This document shows positions 55,778 through 63,337 of a stretch of 64,000 nt of DNA, piece by piece. The stretch is from NCBI GenBank assembly GCA_000504425.1, contig KI632513.1, positions 2,034,760 through 2,098,759 on the forward strand, in the 5' to 3' direction. Both the position numbers and the translations under genes were made by a program. Within the stretch, counting starts at the first letter, position 1; each line of letters opens with the position of its first letter. The notes beneath the pieces are model-generated. The model did no database searches and was not told where the DNA came from. It saw nothing but the letters and a program-made list of their open reading frames with translations. Source of the stretch: Rhodopseudomonas palustris JSC-3b. GTDB taxonomy: Bacteria > Pseudomonadota > Alphaproteobacteria > Rhizobiales > Xanthobacteraceae.

Positions 55778-55803
55778 GGCCAACGGGCCGTCTCAATGAC
55801 CGT

Positions 55804-55828
55804 CATACCCGCGCTAGTCGCGGGTATG
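55804..55828 (+). terminator. Hairpin after purB (family-2 related)
   Basis: Perfect ten-base stem CATACCCGCG (55804-55813) and CGCGGGTATG (55819-55828). It lies 27 bases after purB. There is no strong U-tract, so its role as terminator is uncertain. A diverged family-2 arm (GACGGCCGGGACGAGCCCGG) follows at 55864-55883. Confidence 0.5.
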
Positions 55829-55938
55829 CACGCCTTAAAATCGCGGCAAGATCAAAGACGTAGACGGCCGGGACGAGCCCGGAGCCGCTGGCACTAAAAA
55901 CAGCCTCGCCCCGCTGTTGCGGGGAGAGACGGCCGCCC

Positions 55939-55963
55939 CCTGTATTGACATTGTAGATACAGG
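55939..55963 (+). promoter_or_regulatory. Operator of the TacAT-like toxin-antitoxin pair
   Basis: Perfect inverted repeat CCTGTAT (55939-55945) and ATACAGG (55957-55963), 11 bases apart, ending 16 bases before the antitoxin start. TTGACA at 55945-55950 lies inside and may be the -35 box. Autorepression by the antitoxin/toxin complex is the usual scheme for such pairs. Confidence 0.7.
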
Positions 55964-55979
55964 ACCCCATGTTGGTGCC

Positions 55980-56312
55980 ATGCCAAAGCGCCGCCCCTCA
56001 TCGCCGGAAACACCCGTCGCCGTCGCGGAGCGCGGTGCCGCGCCCGAGGCGAAGGGCAGCATCAATCTGCGCATCGAGGCGCAGACCCGCCAGCTGATCG
56101 ATGATGCGGCGGCAATCCTCGGCAAGACCCGCACCGAATTCATGATCGACAGCGCGCGGCGCGAGGCCATCGACGTGCTGCTCGATCAGCGGCTGTTCGT
56201 GCTCGATGCCGAGCGCTACGACGCGTTCATGCACGCGCTCGACCATCCGCCGGCCCCCGGACCGAAACTGCGCACGCTGCTGCGCCGTGTGCCGTCATGG
56301 CAGAAGGGTTAG
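55980..56312 (+). CDS. DUF1778 antitoxin (TacA-like, ribbon-helix-helix)
   Basis: A 110-residue protein. The ribbon-helix-helix part is SINLRIEAQTRQLIDDAAAI with LGKTRTEFMIDSARREAIDV, at about 25-65; the C-terminal part (LFVLDAERYDAFMHALDHPP) is the toxin-neutralising tail of the DUF1778 family. ATG 55980 follows the operator. The N-terminal 20 residues are Pro/Arg rich. Overlaps the toxin gene by 16 bases, as usual for this class. Confidence 0.88.
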   Translation: MPKRRPSSPETPVAVAERGAAPEAKGSINLRIEAQTRQLIDDAAAILGKTRTEFMIDSARREAIDVLLDQRLFVLDAERYDAFMHALDHPPAPGPKLRTLLRRVPSWQKG

Positions 56313-56830
56313 GCGGCGGGCGCAAGCCTTGCCGCTATTCGGCGCCGCAGCCGCTGACTGCGGCGCATGACCTGTCCGGCTTTGATTGCGGCGAGCCTGT
56401 GCTGAACGACTGGCTGCGCCAGCGCGCGCTGAAAAACGAAAGCCGGTTTTCGCGCACTTACGTCGTGTGTGAGGGCGCGCAAGTCGTCGGTTATTTCTGC
56501 ATCTCGGCCGGCGCGGTTCAGCGCGAGGCTGCGCCTGGCAAAGTCCGCCGCAACGCGCCCGACACCATCCCGGTGTCGGTGATCGGTCGGCTGGCGGTCA
56601 GCCGTGATCATGCCGGACAAGGGCTCGGCGCCGATCTGCTCGCCGATGCGCTACGCCGGATCGCGCTCGCCGCTCAGAGCATCGGCATCGGCGCGGTGCT
56701 GGTCCATGCCAAGGATGACGCGGCAAAACGCTTTTATCTGCGCTGCGCCGAGTTTATCGAATACCCGGCCGACAGCCGGACGCTGTTTCTGCCGATCGAA
56801 ACTGTGATGGCTGCGTTCGATGACCAATGA
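56297..56830 (+). CDS. GNAT acetyltransferase toxin (TacT-like)
   Basis: A 177-residue GNAT-fold enzyme. It opens with the TacT pattern HDLSGFDCGEPVLNDWLRQRAL, has acetyl-CoA loop HAGQGLGADLL at about 105-115 and the catalytic Tyr147 in RFYLRCAEF. TacT toxins acetylate the amino group of charged tRNAs and block translation. The start overlaps the antitoxin gene; the stop overlaps the MOSC gene by 11 bases. Confidence 0.88.
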   Translation: MAEGLGGGRKPCRYSAPQPLTAAHDLSGFDCGEPVLNDWLRQRALKNESRFSRTYVVCEGAQVVGYFCISAGAVQREAAPGKVRRNAPDTIPVSVIGRLAVSRDHAGQGLGADLLADALRRIALAAQSIGIGAVLVHAKDDAAKRFYLRCAEFIEYPADSRTLFLPIETVMAAFDDQ

Positions 56831-57377
56831 CCTGACTGGGCCCCGCGTGGTGGCCGTGGCCGCGCGGCCCGGCCATCATTTTAGCAAAACCCCGTGCCTC
56901 AGCATCCATCTGAGCGCCGGGCTCGGCGTCGATGGCGACGGCCATCGCGGCGTCACGGTGAAACACCGCTCGCGGGTGCGCAAGGACCCGACGCTGCCCA
57001 ATCTGCGCCAGGTGCATCTGATCCATGCCGAGCTGTTCGACGAGGTGCGCGTCAAGGGATTTGCGGTCGCGCCTGCCGATCTGGGCGAAAACATCACCAC
57101 TTCCGGCATCGCACTATTGGCGCTGCCGACCGGCACCAAGCTTGCGATCGGCGACAGCGCGGTGGTGGAGATCACCGGGCTGCGTAATCCCTGCGTGCAG
57201 ATCGACCAGTTTCAAAGCGGCTTGATGCACGCTTTGCTGGACCGCGACGCCGACGGCAACCTGATCCGCAAGGCCGGGGTGATGGCGATCGTGCATAGCA
57301 GCGGCGAGGTGCGCCCCGGCGATCGGATCGAGATCACGCTGCCGGACGCCCCTCATCAACCGTTACAGCCGGTCTGA
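56820..57377 (+). CDS. MOSC domain protein
   Basis: A 185-residue MOSC-domain protein. The conserved Cys is in GLRNPCVQIDQF, with ADLGENITTSGI and GDRIEITLP typical of the fold, which binds molybdenum cofactor or carries sulfur for it. The start ATG 56820 lies within the toxin gene, so the two are likely cotranslated; this pairing with a toxin-antitoxin unit is unusual. Confidence 0.85.
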   Translation: MTNDLTGPRVVAVAARPGHHFSKTPCLSIHLSAGLGVDGDGHRGVTVKHRSRVRKDPTLPNLRQVHLIHAELFDEVRVKGFAVAPADLGENITTSGIALLALPTGTKLAIGDSAVVEITGLRNPCVQIDQFQSGLMHALLDRDADGNLIRKAGVMAIVHSSGEVRPGDRIEITLPDAPHQPLQPV

Positions 57378-57461
57378 CGCCAAAATGCCCTATTCTCACC
57401 ACGCTCCGGGCTCACAGCAGACTGCAACCCGCTGGTAACAACATTGCAATAAATTTTCAGG

Positions 57462-58298
57462 ATGTCGGTCATTCCAACCATTCTGGTGTTCGACTCCGGG
57501 CTGGGCGGCCTCACGGTGCTGCGCGAGGTGGTCAGGGCCCGGCCGGATGCCAACTACGTCTACGTCGCCGACGACGCGTTCTTCCCCTACGGCCAACACA
57601 GCGAAGACGCCATCATCGGCCGCGTGGTGCCGCTGATCGGCGAGCTGATCGACCGGCACACCCCTGATCTGGTGGTGATCGCCTGCAATACCGCTTCAAC
57701 CTTGGTGCTGGCGCATCTGCGCGCCGCCTATCGCGTGCCGTTCGTCGGCACAGTGCCGGCGATCAAGCCGGCCTGCGCCCGCTCGGTCAGCAAACAGGTT
57801 TCGGTGCTCGGCACCCGCGGCACGGTGCAGCGCGAATACACCAAGGCGCTGATCCGCGATTTCGCCCAGGATTGCGCGGTGACGCTGGTCGGTTCGGCGC
57901 ATCTGGCGTCGCTCGCCGAAGCCTCGCTCGGCGGTGATCCGGTCGCCGACGAGCTGATCCGCGCCGAAATCGCGCCGTGCTTCATCGCCGCCTCCGAGGC
58001 CGGACCGCGCACCGACACTGTGGTGCTGGCCTGCACCCATTACCCGCTGCTGCGCCAGCGGCTGATTGCGCTCGCGCCCTGGCCGGTGGAATGGATCGAC
58101 CCGGCGCCGGCGATCGCGCGCCGCGTCGCCAATCTGCTCAACGGGGTCGCCGGCTGCGCCCCGCAGGCCAGCGCCGCGATGATCATGACCTCCGGCCGGC
58201 AGCCGCCGCCGGCGCGCATCCTGCTGCCGTTCTTCGGCGAGCGGCTTGTGGCACCGCACAGCAACCAACGGCTTCCGCAAGCCGGATTGCACTGCTAA
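57462..58298 (+). CDS. murI: Glutamate racemase
   Basis: A 278-residue cytosolic enzyme that supplies D-glutamate for peptidoglycan. [13 protein letters not shown] is at 11-23, and the two catalytic cysteines are Cys75 (VIACNTAS) and Cys191 (LACTHYPLL). The length is normal. No overlap with neighbours; a 119-base gene-free space lies beyond. The D-glutamate link to the DUF1445 operon is far away and probably coincidental. Confidence 0.93.
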   Translation: MSVIPTILVFDSGLGGLTVLREVVRARPDANYVYVADDAFFPYGQHSEDAIIGRVVPLIGELIDRHTPDLVVIACNTASTLVLAHLRAAYRVPFVGTVPAIKPACARSVSKQVSVLGTRGTVQREYTKALIRDFAQDCAVTLVGSAHLASLAEASLGGDPVADELIRAEIAPCFIAASEAGPRTDTVVLACTHYPLLRQRLIALAPWPVEWIDPAPAIARRVANLLNGVAGCAPQASAAMIMTSGRQPPPARILLPFFGERLVAPHSNQRLPQAGLHC

Positions 58299-58441
58299 AG
58301 CCATTTTGAGCGGACCCGGTCCGGTTCGCGCCAAGAGAACGCATCAAGCGTCTGACAACACGGAAACAATCTGGGGCATCCGGGGCCGATTTTATCTGAA
58401 CCGCAAAATGCTCTAGTGTGCCGGAGAGAGGAATTGCTCAA

Positions 58442-58828
58442 ATGAAGCGCATTTTTTTGGTGTTTGCGGCCACGATCGTGACCTTCGCCGGCGTTGCGCT
58501 GGCACAGCAGCCTGGCGTGAAGCGCACGCCGCTGCAGAAGGTCGAGTTCCCTGACGGCTATGTCACTGTCAGCGGTCTGGCCGAATTGCCGGTCGGCGGC
58601 AGCATCGGCCGTCACACCCATCCCGGCATCGAGACCGGCTATCTGCTGGAAGGCGAAGCGGTGATGAGCATCGACGGCCAACCCGACAAGCATCTCAAGG
58701 CCGGCGATTCCTACGCCATCCCGGCGGGCGTGGTGCACGACGCCAAGGTCCATGGCGACAAGAACGCCAAGGTGATGGCGGTGTGGGTGGTCGACAAGAC
58801 CAAGCCGCTGTCCTCGCCGGCGCCTTGA
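58442..58828 (+). CDS. Exported cupin-domain protein
   Basis: A 128-residue protein with signal peptide (cleavage after ALA, about residue 21) and a single cupin barrel: GSIGRHTHPGIETGYLLEGE carries the HxH and Glu metal ligands and AIPAGVVHDAKV the second motif. Metal-binding in the periplasm is inferred. ATG 58442 has GAGAGAGG 12 bases upstream. The downstream gene is 40 bases away. Confidence 0.85.
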   Translation: MKRIFLVFAATIVTFAGVALAQQPGVKRTPLQKVEFPDGYVTVSGLAELPVGGSIGRHTHPGIETGYLLEGEAVMSIDGQPDKHLKAGDSYAIPAGVVHDAKVHGDKNAKVMAVWVVDKTKPLSSPAP

Positions 58829-58868
58829 AGCGCGCCGATCCGTGCGTTGCTAAGTGGATAGTTGAGCG

Positions 58869-59684
58869 ATGCGAGGCAGAATTTTCGGCGTCTCGCTGGC
58901 GCGGCGCGTCATCATCGATCTGATGCATGCCTCCAAGGGCGTGCCGTTCGTGGCCGTGCGGCGCACGCTCGATATCAGCCGGCTGGCCGCGGCCCGCGCC
59001 GGGCAATCAGAACGCATCGCCTGGCCGGCGATCTTCGCCAAAGCGTTCGGCCTGCTCGCCGAAGAACAGCCGCTGCTGCGCACCGCTTATCTGAAATGGC
59101 CGTGGCCGCATTTCTTCGAATTCGAGAAGACGGTGGCGATGATCGTGGTGGCGCAGGAGCCGGTCACCGAAGGCGTGCTGCTGTTCAAGCTGCTGGCGCC
59201 GGAACGGGTGCCGCTCGCCGAGGCCGATCGCTCGATCCGGATCGCCAAGGCCAGCCCGATCGAAGCGACGCCGTTCTTTCGCAAAACCATGCGCATCACC
59301 AAGCTGCCGCTGCCGCTGCGCCGCGCCGCCTGGGCGCTCGGGCTCAATATTGGCCGGCAGCGCGGGAACTTTTTCGGCAGCTTGCTCATTACCTCAGTGG
59401 CTGCGTTCGGCGGCGGCGAAGTTGAGGCACTCGGGCCGGGCCCGTTCATCCTCAGCTACGATCGCGTCACCGATGCCGGCAAGATCGACGTCATGGTGCG
59501 CTGGGATCATCGGGTCACCGACGCGGCGGTGATCGGACTGGCGTTGTCGCGCCTGGAGCAGCTATTGAATGGCCCCGTGGCCGATGAACTGATGAGCATG
59601 CGCGCTGACGGCGCGTCACCAACGGCAATGAATTCCCGCATCTCCGACAGCCTTTCCAACCATCACGAGCAACTGGTGCCATGA
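58869..59684 (+). CDS. 2-oxoacid dehydrogenase acyltransferase-like (CAT-fold) protein
   Basis: A 271-residue protein resembling the catalytic domain of E2 acyltransferases without lipoyl domain. The HxxxD motif is DHRVTDAA at 213-220 (His214, Asp218). The central part (FFEFEKTVAMIVVAQEPV) fits the fold. An acyltransferase using acyl-CoA is likely; the substrate is unknown. It overlaps the downstream SDR gene by ATGA, so the two probably act together. Confidence 0.8.
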   Translation: MRGRIFGVSLARRVIIDLMHASKGVPFVAVRRTLDISRLAAARAGQSERIAWPAIFAKAFGLLAEEQPLLRTAYLKWPWPHFFEFEKTVAMIVVAQEPVTEGVLLFKLLAPERVPLAEADRSIRIAKASPIEATPFFRKTMRITKLPLPLRRAAWALGLNIGRQRGNFFGSLLITSVAAFGGGEVEALGPGPFILSYDRVTDAGKIDVMVRWDHRVTDAAVIGLALSRLEQLLNGPVADELMSMRADGASPTAMNSRISDSLSNHHEQLVP

Positions 59685-60574
59685 AGGTGCTGCGTGGCCG
59701 CACGGCCTTCGTCACCGGGGCCGCCTCTGGCATCGGCCGCGCCATTGCGCTGCGGCTGGCGCGCGAGGGCGTCAATCTGGTGCTGACCGATCGCAGTGCT
59801 GACGGCTTGGCGGCGACCATGCGCGACGCGCAGGCGCTCGGCGTCAGTGCCACCAGCGCGGTGTGCGATCTCACCCGCCCCGCTGATATTTCGGCGATGC
59901 TTGAGCAGCACTTTGCCGATGCGCCGCTGCATATTCTGGTGAATTGCGCCGGCCTGACCTGGTTTGGCCATCAGCACAGCGCGCCGCGCGACATGTGGCA
60001 GGACGTGATGGCGGTCAATCTGCTGGCGCCGATGCAGATCACCACCGAGCTGCTGCCGCGCCTGCTGGCAGCCGACGAAGCGCATATCGTCAATGTCGCC
60101 AGCATGCTCGGCGTCGCGCCCGGCCGCAAACTGGTGGCCTACACCGCCAGCAAGCATGGCCTGGTCGGTTTCACCATGGCGATGCGCGCCGATTATCACC
60201 GCAGCTATTTTGGGCTGAGCGCGATCTGTCCGGGCTTTGTCAAAACGCCGATGCTCGCGCTGGAAGGCGCGTGCGAAACCGGCGGCTCGCATCCGACCAT
60301 TCCGGATTGGCTCAGCACCACGCCGGACCATATCGCCGAGGTCGCGCTCGATGCGATCCGGCGCGACCGCGGGCTGGTGCTGGTGACCGCGGCCGCCAAG
60401 TTGCTGTGGTGGCTCAACCGGCTGTCGCCGGCTTTGCTCGATTATCTCAACCGCGAGGGCTGGCGACAGCGCGGCCGGATCGACCCCGCGCCGCCAGCGG
60501 GCGCCGGCTCAGACCGTGCGGCGATTACGCTGCAGGACGCTGACCAGCGCCAGGATCGCCGCGCGCGGCATTAG
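59681..60574 (+). CDS. SDR family oxidoreductase
   Basis: A 297-residue classical SDR with extended C-terminus. TGAASGIG is at 12-19, NCAG at 88-91 and YTASK at 154-158. It has a hydrophobic segment (VLVTAAAKLLWWLNRLSPALL), suggesting membrane association. It is coupled to the acyltransferase-like gene. Its last 66 bases overlap the end of the convergent SDR gene. Confidence 0.88.
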   Translation: MKVLRGRTAFVTGAASGIGRAIALRLAREGVNLVLTDRSADGLAATMRDAQALGVSATSAVCDLTRPADISAMLEQHFADAPLHILVNCAGLTWFGHQHSAPRDMWQDVMAVNLLAPMQITTELLPRLLAADEAHIVNVASMLGVAPGRKLVAYTASKHGLVGFTMAMRADYHRSYFGLSAICPGFVKTPMLALEGACETGGSHPTIPDWLSTTPDHIAEVALDAIRRDRGLVLVTAAAKLLWWLNRLSPALLDYLNREGWRQRGRIDPAPPAGAGSDRAAITLQDADQRQDRRARH

Positions 60575-61294
60575 TCCGATCAACGCGACATTGATCTTGT
60601 TCAGCAGCCCGGGGATGCACACGGTCTCGCCGGCCTGCATCGCGGCCCAGCCGGCGCGCGCCACCTCCTCGGCGGTCTGCTTGGGAAACAGCCGGAACAG
60701 ATCGGCCTTGTTGGCACCGGCCCGGCTCAGGAACGGCGTTTTCACCGGGCCGGGACACAGGCAGGTGATGGTGACGCCGCTGTTGCGGTTCTCGGCGGCC
60801 AGCGCCTGCGACAGCGAGGTCAGATAGGCCTTGCTCGCGTAATACAGCGCCATCCGCGGCCCCGGCGCAAATCCGGCCACCGACGACACGTTCAGAATCC
60901 GGCCGCGGCGACGCTGCAGCATCTCCGGCAGCACGCGCAGCATAAGATCGCTGGCGGCGCGCACATTGAGATCGATGATGCCGAGCTGACGCTCGCGGTC
61001 GAGCGCGATGGTATCGCCAAACAGGCCATAGCCGGCATTGTTGATCAGCACGTCGCAATAAAGCTCGCGCGCCGCCAGTTCCCGAGCGAGCACAGCGCCA
61101 GCACCGGCATCGCTGAGATCGAGGCTGAGCGGCACCGCGCGCTGGCCGCCGGCCTCCAACTGCTGCGCCAGCGCCTCGAGTTCGGCGGTGGAACGGGCGA
61201 CCAGCACCAATGTCGCGCCCTGCCCCACGGCAAGTTTGGCAAATTCGACCCCGAGCCCCGACGAGGCTCCGGTGATGACGATCGCTGGCTGCAT
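60509..61294 (-). CDS. SDR family oxidoreductase (DltE-like)
   Basis: A 261-residue SDR with TGASSGLG at 8-15, NNAG at 85-88, and YYASK at 151-155. C-terminal part is basic and hydrophobic (LMPRAAILALVSVLQRNRRTV). It is convergent with the SDR at 59681-60574; the ends overlap by 66 bases. Function unknown; lipid or acyl-chain reductases of this type are often of similar length. Confidence 0.87.
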   Translation of the reverse strand: MQPAIVITGASSGLGVEFAKLAVGQGATLVLVARSTAELEALAQQLEAGGQRAVPLSLDLSDAGAGAVLARELAARELYCDVLINNAGYGLFGDTIALDRERQLGIIDLNVRAASDLMLRVLPEMLQRRRGRILNVSSVAGFAPGPRMALYYASKAYLTSLSQALAAENRNSGVTITCLCPGPVKTPFLSRAGANKADLFRLFPKQTAEEVARAGWAAMQAGETVCIPGLLNKINVALIGLMPRAAILALVSVLQRNRRTV

Positions 61295-61402
61295 TCCCTG
61301 TCCCGCTTGATCGGCGACCCGCCCCCTTGGCGCCGCCCACAGCGCCTTCTAGATCATCCCGCGCCATTTGACAGCGCCCCTCCGACCGCCTAGAACGACG
61401 CT

Positions 61403-61469
61403 GCAACGCGGGCCGGTTTCGGCCCGCGTTGCGTTTCGCGACCCGTGGTCCTCCCCTTAAGCTTTAAGG
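61403..61469 (+). promoter_or_regulatory. rpsD upstream hairpins
   Basis: A 12-base perfect stem GCAACGCGGGCC (61403-61414) and GGCCCGCGTTGC (61421-61432), then a second dyad CCTTAA-GCT-TTAAGG at 61455-61469. Both lie in the 256-base space before rpsD. The first has no U-tract on either strand. They could be leader structures for S4 autoregulation or serve transcription of the divergent SDR. Confidence 0.45.
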
Positions 61470-61550
61470 AGAGACCTGTCGGCAAGGGACCTCGGTCCTG
61501 AGCATAGGAGGGCGCGTTTCCTCACCATTATCAGCATCTTAGAGGACGCG

Positions 61551-62168
61551 ATGACAAAGCGCAGTGAAGCGAAGTACAAAATTGACCGCCGTATGGGCGA
61601 AAACATCTGGGGTCGTCCGAAGAGCCCGGTGAATCGCCGCGAATACGGCCCCGGCCAGCACGGCCAGCGCCGCAAGGGCAAGCTCTCCGACTTCGGCGTT
61701 CAGCTGCGCGCCAAGCAGAAGCTCAAGGGCTATTACGCCAACATTTCCGAGCGTCAGTTCCACGCCATCTACGTGGAAGCGACCCGTCTGAAGGGTGACT
61801 CGGGCGAAAACCTGATCGGCCTGCTCGAGCGCCGCCTCGACGCCGTGGTGTATCGCGCCAAGTTCGCCGCCACCATGTTCGCCGCGCGTCAGTTCATCAA
61901 CCACGGCCACATCAAGGTGAACGGCCGCCGCGTGAACATCGCCAGCTACAAGGTCAAGGTCGGCGACGTGATCGAGGTCAAGGAATCCTCGAAGCAGCTC
62001 GCGATCGTGATGGAAGCCTCGCAGCTCGCCGAGCGCGACGTGCCCGACTACATCGAAGCCGATCACCACAAGATGACCGCCAAGTTCGTGCGCATCCCCA
62101 ATCTGTCGGACGTGCCGTTCGCCGTGCAGATGGAGCCGCATCTGATCGTCGAATACTATTCGCGCTAA
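61551..62168 (+). CDS. rpsD: 30S ribosomal protein S4
   Basis: A 205-residue protein, [20 protein letters not shown] at the N-terminus and the S4 domain around 93-155 ([15 protein letters not shown] ... [17 protein letters not shown]). The zinc Cys cluster of some S4 proteins is absent, the C-minus form. GAGGA is seven bases upstream. Monocistronic, as in other alphaproteobacteria. Essential for small-subunit assembly. Confidence 0.98.
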   Translation: MTKRSEAKYKIDRRMGENIWGRPKSPVNRREYGPGQHGQRRKGKLSDFGVQLRAKQKLKGYYANISERQFHAIYVEATRLKGDSGENLIGLLERRLDAVVYRAKFAATMFAARQFINHGHIKVNGRRVNIASYKVKVGDVIEVKESSKQLAIVMEASQLAERDVPDYIEADHHKMTAKFVRIPNLSDVPFAVQMEPHLIVEYYSR

Positions 62169-62199
62169 TCGGTCGAAAACTTTCAGACCGACGAATTCG

Positions 62200-62225
62200 G
62201 GCCCCGGCTTTGCCGGGGCCTTTTT
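62200..62225 (+). terminator. Rho-independent terminator of rpsD
   Basis: Perfect nine-base stem GGCCCCGGC (62200-62208) and GCCGGGGCC (62212-62220), loop TTT, followed by TTTTT at 62221-62225. 32 bases after the rpsD stop. Confidence 0.95.
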
Positions 62226-62269
62226 CGTTCCTACATGGGTCTTTGGGGGTGCAACCGCGCTGAGGACAC

Positions 62270-63337
62270 ATGGCCTACACTCCGGTACCGACCGACTGCT
62301 CGCTGCCGCCGATCCGCATCAACCTGTTGTCCGATACCCAGACGAGGCCGGTGCCGGCGATGCGTGCGGCGATGGCGAGCGCGGATGTCGGCGACGAACA
62401 GATCGGCGACGATCCCACCGTCAACCGGCTGTGCGAGCGGGTGGCCGAGCTGCTCGGCAAGGAAGCTGCGGTGTTCATGCCCTCGGGTACGATGTGCAAC
62501 GTCACCGCGACGCTCGCGGTGTGCCGCCCGGGCGACGAGATCCTGGCCCATGACAACGCGCATATCCTGTCGCGCGAGGGCGGCGCCCATGCCGCGCTCG
62601 GCGGCTTTCAGATCACCGGGCTGCGCGGCCCCGGCGGCCAGTTCAGCCTCGCGACTTTTCAGGCGGCGCTGCATCCGCGCAACCGCTATCAGCCGCCGCA
62701 GTCCATGGTCAGCGTCGAGCAGACCGCCAATCTCGGGGGCGGCACGATCTGGCCGCAGCGCGCGCTCGACGAGATCGCGATCGCCGGCAAGGCGGCAAAG
62801 CTGCATACCCACATCGACGGCGCGCGGCTGCTGAACGCCACCATCGCCACCGGCATCGCGCCAAGGCGCATGGTGCAGCATTGGGATTCGGTGTGGATCG
62901 ATTTCAGCAAGGGTCTTGGCGCGCCGATCGGCGCGGCGATGGCCGGCAGCCGCGATTTCATCGACGAGGTCTGGCGCTGGAAGCAGCGGCTCGGCGGCGC
63001 GATGCGGCAGGCGGGCGTGTGCGCGGCGGCGGCGCTCTATGCGCTCGGTCATCACGTCGAGCGGCTCGCCGTCGATCACGACAATGCGCGGGCGCTGGCC
63101 AGCGGGCTGTCGCAGATCGCCGGCATGGAGGTGCAGGAGCCAGAGACCAATCTGGTGTTCTTTGATCCCAGCGGCAGCGGGGTCAGCGGCCCAGACCTCG
63201 TCAGCAAGCTGCGCGGGCAAGGCGTGCTGCTGGCGATGATGGACGACCGGGTCCGGGCCTGCACCCATCTCGACGTCAGCCGCGCCATGATCGAGGAAAC
63301 GGTCGGTTTGGTGCGCGACATCGTCCGCGCCGCGTGA
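62270..63337 (+). CDS. ltaE: Low-specificity L-threonine aldolase family
   Basis: A 355-residue PLP enzyme that splits threonine or allo-threonine to glycine and acetaldehyde. The PLP Lys214 is in DFSKGLGAP, with HIDGARL at 181-187 and SGTMCNVTA at 72-80. GAGGA lies six bases before ATG 62270. It follows the rpsD terminator and is probably a single-gene unit. Confidence 0.9.
   Translation: MAYTPVPTDCSLPPIRINLLSDTQTRPVPAMRAAMASADVGDEQIGDDPTVNRLCERVAELLGKEAAVFMPSGTMCNVTATLAVCRPGDEILAHDNAHILSREGGAHAALGGFQITGLRGPGGQFSLATFQAALHPRNRYQPPQSMVSVEQTANLGGGTIWPQRALDEIAIAGKAAKLHTHIDGARLLNATIATGIAPRRMVQHWDSVWIDFSKGLGAPIGAAMAGSRDFIDEVWRWKQRLGGAMRQAGVCAAAALYALGHHVERLAVDHDNARALASGLSQIAGMEVQEPETNLVFFDPSGSGVSGPDLVSKLRGQGVLLAMMDDRVRACTHLDVSRAMIEETVGLVRDIVRAA

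Noticed and set aside
53237..55783. 848-codon open frame on the minus strand
   Set aside because: It spans rpe and purB on the other strand and several intergenic repeats; both opposite genes are certain.
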